Positions 59,986 through 64,000 of a stretch of 64,000 nucleotides of DNA are shown here, in pieces; positions within the stretch are counted from its first letter, which is position 1, and the number at the start of each line of letters is the position of its first letter. Made by a program: the position numbers and the translations under genes. Below the pieces are notes generated by a model. It saw only the letters and a list, made by a program, of their open reading frames with translations. It made no database searches and was not told where the DNA came from. Source of the DNA: Patiria miniata (Eukaryota; Echinodermata; Asteroidea; Valvatida; Asterinidae); assembly GCF_015706575.1 (NCBI RefSeq), contig NW_024037058.1, positions 2,163,754 to 2,227,753 on the forward strand. The letters run 5' to 3'.

Positions 59986-60850
59986 CTAGAAGTTCGCGTT
60001 TGTTGAGTTACAACGCAGAGTGGTCGGGCAGGCAATTTTTTATTAAACACTGCCAAGATAAGTAATGAATATGTTTATGTAAGAACAAAGGATCACGAAA
60101 TTAAATCCTTTCCAGTACAATCAATTATTTTGTTTAAAAAATGCATCTTTAACAGTATGATAAATTTCAGTAAACATTTTATGTACACATACAAGTTATT
60201 TCTGGCTTGATAACGTCATTAGTCAAAAACGGGAAGTGAATACTGATTTAGTTCGGAGTGGATAAATGTTCATTGTGAAGTTAAATAACGTCACAGTATT
60301 TGGAAGCCAATGGTGAACATTATAATGGTATCGTTATTTGGGCTACAAAGATATAAATGACATGGAACAAATGAAAGAATTAAATTTAAAATATGATCTT
60401 TTTCAAATTCTCATAGAATAACTTCCGGTCTGATGTCGTCATGAATTTGAAACCTTGCCAAGTTATCTGTGGTTAATCAAAGAATATCAAGGGGCGATTT
60501 GATAAAATTTGAACAGATGGTTTTCAAAATAAAGAAAACAAACACTACTTTATGTGCCGCTAGGGGGCGCCCTTTCTGATGATGACGTCATCACACTGTT
60601 TTTTGTGTCTACCATTCCTCACTTAACACTTTCATAATATATGTCTGTAGTAAAATGCTTCCGCTTTTGAGTTATATTCGGTTTTTAATGTACTTCCGGT
60701 AACACCGGAAGTAAAGGTCAAGCCGTTTTGTGTCCGGGAACACAAACTGTTTCTTACGGCATAGTCTACAACCTCACAAAAAAACGAACACGATTTTGAA
60801 AATCACCAATATCGGTTAAAGACGAATTGACAGGATCAGTAGCTTTCCAT
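59986..60850 (-). mobile_element. Helitron-like element, family 3, partial
   Basis: CTAG at 59986, hairpin at 59996-60016, then AGAGTGGTCGGGCAGG. The body resembles 56825-57150 and 59340-59600. The 5' hairpin is not found before the DIRS fragment at about 60850. Confidence 0.55.
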
Positions 60851-61470
60851 CTGCAAGATCTATAAAAATGTCGAAGTCGGCTGTTGTAGATGGTCTCCGA
60901 CTCTGTGCCGCAAATGTGGCAGCTTCTGCCGAAAGGCTCGCTGATTGGAACAATCGTTGGACATGTTCAGCACGTCAGGTGAAGATCCTGTGGTGCTGGG
61001 TGAATCATGTTCAAATTGGGTTGGACCAGGATGTCTGGACGCTGTGGTAGGATTAGTGAGCTGTGAACCAACAGCTTGATCAATCTGAGGAACCATGGCT
61101 GCCAGGGCCAGAATGGGGCCACAAGGAGGATTCTGCAGTGTTCCCGTTCTATCTTTGTGAGTACCCGTGCAATCAGGGATATTGGAGGAAAGGCGTATTG
61201 GGGGAAAGGCATTTTCATCGTAAACATTCCCGTCCATGGAATCAACAGAGCATCGGTGTGCCATGCTTGTGGATCGGGGTATCTTGAGCAAAAAAAAAGT
61301 CGCTGGTCGTTTGCTCTTGTTGCAAACAGATCTATGTGTAGGCGATCGATATTCAAGAAGATCTGATCGACGACTTGAGGCTGTAGCGTCCATTCCGTTG
61401 GCCGAATCCTTCCTCTGGAGAGGGCGTCGGCTACAGTGTTGTCCGTGCCTGGACGAAAATACGTACTTAC
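60850..61470 (-). mobile_element. DIRS-type retroelement fossil, pol fragment
   Basis: The minus strand encodes DRLHIDLFATRANDQRLFF and then CRILLVAPFWPWQPWFLRLI, the segment between RNase H and the tyrosine recombinase of DIRS elements. Both ends are missing. Broken, with few visible interruptions in this short piece. The sequence differs clearly from the 14.6 and 30.4 kb copies, so it is another lineage. Confidence 0.8.
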
Positions 61471-61605
61471 GGAGATCGAAAATCAGACAAATGAAGATAC
61501 ACAAATTGAAGACAAACTCCACTTTATTAAATTCAAAGAAATAAACTCAAGCGGACGTAGGATGGTGAAGAAAACCACCAATATGATGGGTTTTGGACCA
61601 ATAGC

Positions 61606-62251
61606 TAGTTGTAGTGGAGTACCGGTACTTTTTTTCCCGAGTACCGAGTACTTAGGTTGCCGAGTACAAACTGGTACGAGTACTTGTACTTTTGAGTATG
61701 AGTACGAGTACCCGGTACTTGTATACAGACATCATATTTCGTGATTTTCGTCACGAACAAGTTACAACTTGGGCACAAAAGTGCCACAAATTCTTCACAG
61801 ACCGACAATTTTTGACAAGTGAATGTGGAACGTACAACGTGGCAGATTCGTGGTAACGTATGTGTACTACGCATACAGGCCTGTGTTTATGTCGGTTTAG
61901 GCCCAGTCAGACCGACATACAGACCCACTCATGGCTAGCTGTTAATTGTGTTTGTCCAGACGTGGGCACAGGAAAGTCAGGAAACTTCGACTTCTCTGCA
62001 AGCCAATCAACCATTTCAAACTGAAAGTATTGATAAAATTAACGGCCGTGGTAAGTCAAGCTACCGTATACCATTTTTTTTTTTCGAGTACTGCTATTCG
62101 AGTGCAAGTACTTTGATGATTGAGTACAATTTCGACATGTCGAGTACGAGAACTTGCTGCCCGAGTACGAGTACCGTCATTACGAGTACGAGTACTTTGA
62201 CATTCGAGTACGAGTACTCTAAACAAAAAGTACTAGAGTACTAGAACACTG
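61606..62251. mobile_element. hAT-like MITE with GAGTAC hexamer arrays and 8 bp duplication
   Basis: Starts TAGTTGTAGTGGAGTACC and ends GTACTAGAACACTG. CCAATAGC flanks it at 61598-61605 and 62252-62259. Both subterminal regions are arrays of GAGTAC/GTACTCG hexamers. No coding sequence. Same terminus type as 27929-28876. Confidence 0.8.
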
Positions 62252-62429
62252 CCAATAGCTTATTATGAATTAAATGAGCTTTCTTCAAACATGTAGAAAC
62301 AGATTTTTAAAAAGCTTATTTATGAATTAAATGAGCTTTCTTCAAACATGTAGAAACAGATTTTAGGCTGACACAGATATTAATGAAATTGATGAATTTG
62401 GGGGGGGGGGGGGTAGGATTTTATGGCAA

Positions 62430-62860
62430 ATATTGTTACACTGACTTGTTTGAAGTTTTGTGTTCATTGATACTGGAAAAACCAAGAAAAACAATCAGGT
62501 GTTAGTAGTCTGGTTCCTTGACCCTACTTATAATCAAACAGAGCAATTTATAGATGTCGGAGAATTGTAAGGTCGGGGAACCAGTCTAGCTGGCTGGTAC
62601 CCATTCATAGGTGTGTAATCAATTGCAAATAAAATGTTGACTGACTAAATATCGTAAATTGGGGGCAGAATTTGAAAAAAAACCAGTTTTTTCCAATGCT
62701 GGTCAGCCGACCTGTGTTGGAAATTGATACAGAAATACCACTTTCGTGAAAATGTCAGCACACCAGACGGTCATTCTTTAATAGTCCAGTAAAGTATTTC
62801 ATAATAATTTGGTAGTTTTGTATTTTTTGACACAATTTGCAAATTATGTATATTCCTTTT
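62430..62860. mobile_element. TTAA MITE, left-truncated copy
   Basis: Matches the 54623-55165 copy from TTGTTACACTGAC onward and ends TATATTCCTTTTAA. The left end is replaced by a G run (62401-62413). Confidence 0.75.
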
Positions 62861-63002
62861 AAGCTTTTGTTCTCAAACAGGTATTAAGCTTTAATTTTTT
62901 GTAATGTTTTATTATTATTATTGGAGCCTCATATGGTTTTGAATGTTCAAGTTAACTTGTGAGCTACGCATATTTCTTTATTAAATATCTTCATATACCT
63001 AC

Positions 63003-63183
63003 CATGATGGAAAACTTTGCCAGCTGACAAAGTGTAATATCCACTTTCTTTGAAGTGTTGTGGTAATGTGGTGTAATTTCCAGCTGCCTGCCGCCAGTAG
63101 CTTGACGTGAAGTCCCACAGTAAGGTAGAATCTGGGCGTCTCCCAGTAAGGAAAGAGATACGGCTTGGAGCACACACAGCTTG
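63003..63183 (-). CDS. IDS: Iduronate-2-sulfatase, exon 3 (catalytic cysteine exon)
   Basis: This is an internal exon of iduronate-2-sulfatase, the lysosomal enzyme that removes the 2-O-sulfate from terminal iduronate of heparan and dermatan sulfate. The 181 bp translate to about 60 residues beginning [17 protein letters not shown]. That stretch contains the sulfatase signature C-x-P-S-R, whose cysteine becomes formylglycine (Cys84 in human). The exon ends SAGKVFHHG and keeps the lysine equivalent to human Lys135. The sequon NYT matches the glycosylation site in human GNFST. The acceptor reads TTTTAG before CAA and the donor reads GTAGGT, leaving phase 1. The human exon is 178 bp; the extra codon lies in the SSYW stretch. 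No frame damage is seen. The upstream exons are outside the window. Confidence 0.95.
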
Positions 63184-63916
63184 CTAAAAGTGGACAGTGA
63201 TTTAAAACAAAACACAAGAAAAGTAGTGTTAAAAACAAATGCCCCGCAACTGTGACTGTTCCAGTAGTGGGCCAGACTTGGGGGGGCAAGGAAATATTTT
63301 TAGGGGCAGTCAAAATAAAGTCTAAAGCCTGTGTATGCAACTTGGAAGTGTAGTCGTTTCTATGAATGAGAAATGTATCAAACTGCAGAATGGTGTATAA
63401 CAAATGTACAACAAATGTACAAAGATGTTGGCTGCACACTATCTAAAGCTATATAAATGCATGTGTGGCGTGTTTTGTCTACCAAAGTACCAATGTTTAT
63501 AATGCTTTAACTGGCCCAAAATGTGTCCACATTTTATGAATCTTAACAGCAAAGAAAACAAACATAATTAATCTATTTGTTGGTAAGTGTTGCGAAAAAA
63601 CTGTTGGGGGAGGGGGAGGTGGGACAGGGAAAAACTTGGAGGGTGGGCAAATTCCCTCCCATGGCCCACCCCATAAGCCGCCACTTGACTGTTCCCATAG
63701 CATGACACCACCATTTTAACATCAACTTACATGGGTCACATGGAATGTTCATTTACATCATTATTGTTTTCTTTAGGTTATTTACGAACTGAATTGATGC
63801 CTATGATCCCTGAATAAAATTGTCTGTTGCTTTTCTGTTGGGAAGACATTGTATGTGATTTAAATGAGTGAGTGAACATGAATAGATACTGTACAAGAAA
63901 AAACATGTAAAAGTAG
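63184..63916. other. IDS: IDS intron 2 (part), no recognised feature
   Basis: No gene or repeat recognised. Contains a short G-rich stretch near 63600. Exon 2 is not in the window. Confidence 0.6.
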
Positions 63917-64000
63917 ACATGTGTTTGTGGACAAACTCTGAGCTGTTTCGATTGTTTTAGCAACAACTGCCATGAAGGAGTTTCATCCATGGGTGGCTTG
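63916..64000 (-). mobile_element. Helitron-like element, family 1, cut by window edge
   Basis: CATGTGTTTGTGGACAAACT, then GAGCTGTTTCG and gcaacaactgc, match the 3' end at 54270-54340. The rest lies beyond the window. Confidence 0.55.

Larger units (their letters stand above)
27136..63002 (-). other. IDS: IDS intron 3 (35.9 kb)
   Basis: The giant intron between exons 3 and 4. It is filled mainly by the elements listed from 27.9 to 62.9 kb. The stretches 27263-27928, 34144-34534, 34846-35852, 47261-47685, 50140-51160 and 60017-60840 contain no gene I recognise. No other host exon is convincingly visible in it. Confidence 0.9.

Overview
The window reads as genomic DNA of a marine invertebrate animal, most likely a deuterostome (echinoderm, hemichordate or cephalochordate); this is inference. 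It rests on large repeat-filled introns, abundant DIRS-type, Penelope-like, hAT and Helitron-like elements, and frequent short palindromes such as ACATGT and TAGGCCTA. Species cannot be fixed from the sequence alone.

Almost the whole window lies inside one host gene on the minus strand: iduronate-2-sulfatase (IDS, a lysosomal enzyme of heparan and dermatan sulfate breakdown). Four consecutive coding exons match exons 3 to 6 of the nine-exon vertebrate gene: 63183-63003, 27135-27047, 24336-24092 and 3417-3237. All have canonical splice sites, compatible phases and intact frames. The introns between them are about 35.9, 2.7 and 20.7 kb. Exons 1-2 lie beyond the right edge and exons 7-9 beyond the left edge.

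Left intron (3.4-24.1 kb): broken DIRS-type retroelement pieces; a TTAA-flanked MITE (5479-10504) split by a roughly 4.5 kb element with terminal inverted repeats, which carries its own spliced zinc-binding-type gene on the plus strand; a LINE 3' end; a Penelope-like fossil; and a long DIRS copy (about 14580-21500) lodged in an older plus-strand tyrosine-recombinase element.

Middle (24-35 kb): hAT-type MITEs with target duplications, a 144 bp minisatellite carrying nuclear-receptor half-sites, a LINE reverse-transcriptase fragment, a second DIRS copy and a 103 bp tandem repeat.

Right intron (35.8-63 kb): mainly Helitron/Helentron-like non-autonomous elements. Each has a hairpin plus CTAG at one end and a second hairpin at the other; they are often head-to-tail, and their bodies are full of TGACGTCA palindromes. 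Inserted among or next to them are a 6.5 kb element with CCCAGCTAACACAT ends, tRNA-derived SINEs, a TA-target element, TTAA and hAT MITEs, and a decayed Tigger-like transposon.

The best leads are the gene-carrying 4.5 kb element, the dual-hairpin arrays, a group of hAT-like MITEs sharing ends but carrying different CTCG-containing hexamer arrays, the 6.5 kb element, and element-borne GTCACGTGAC palindromes inside introns of a lysosomal gene.
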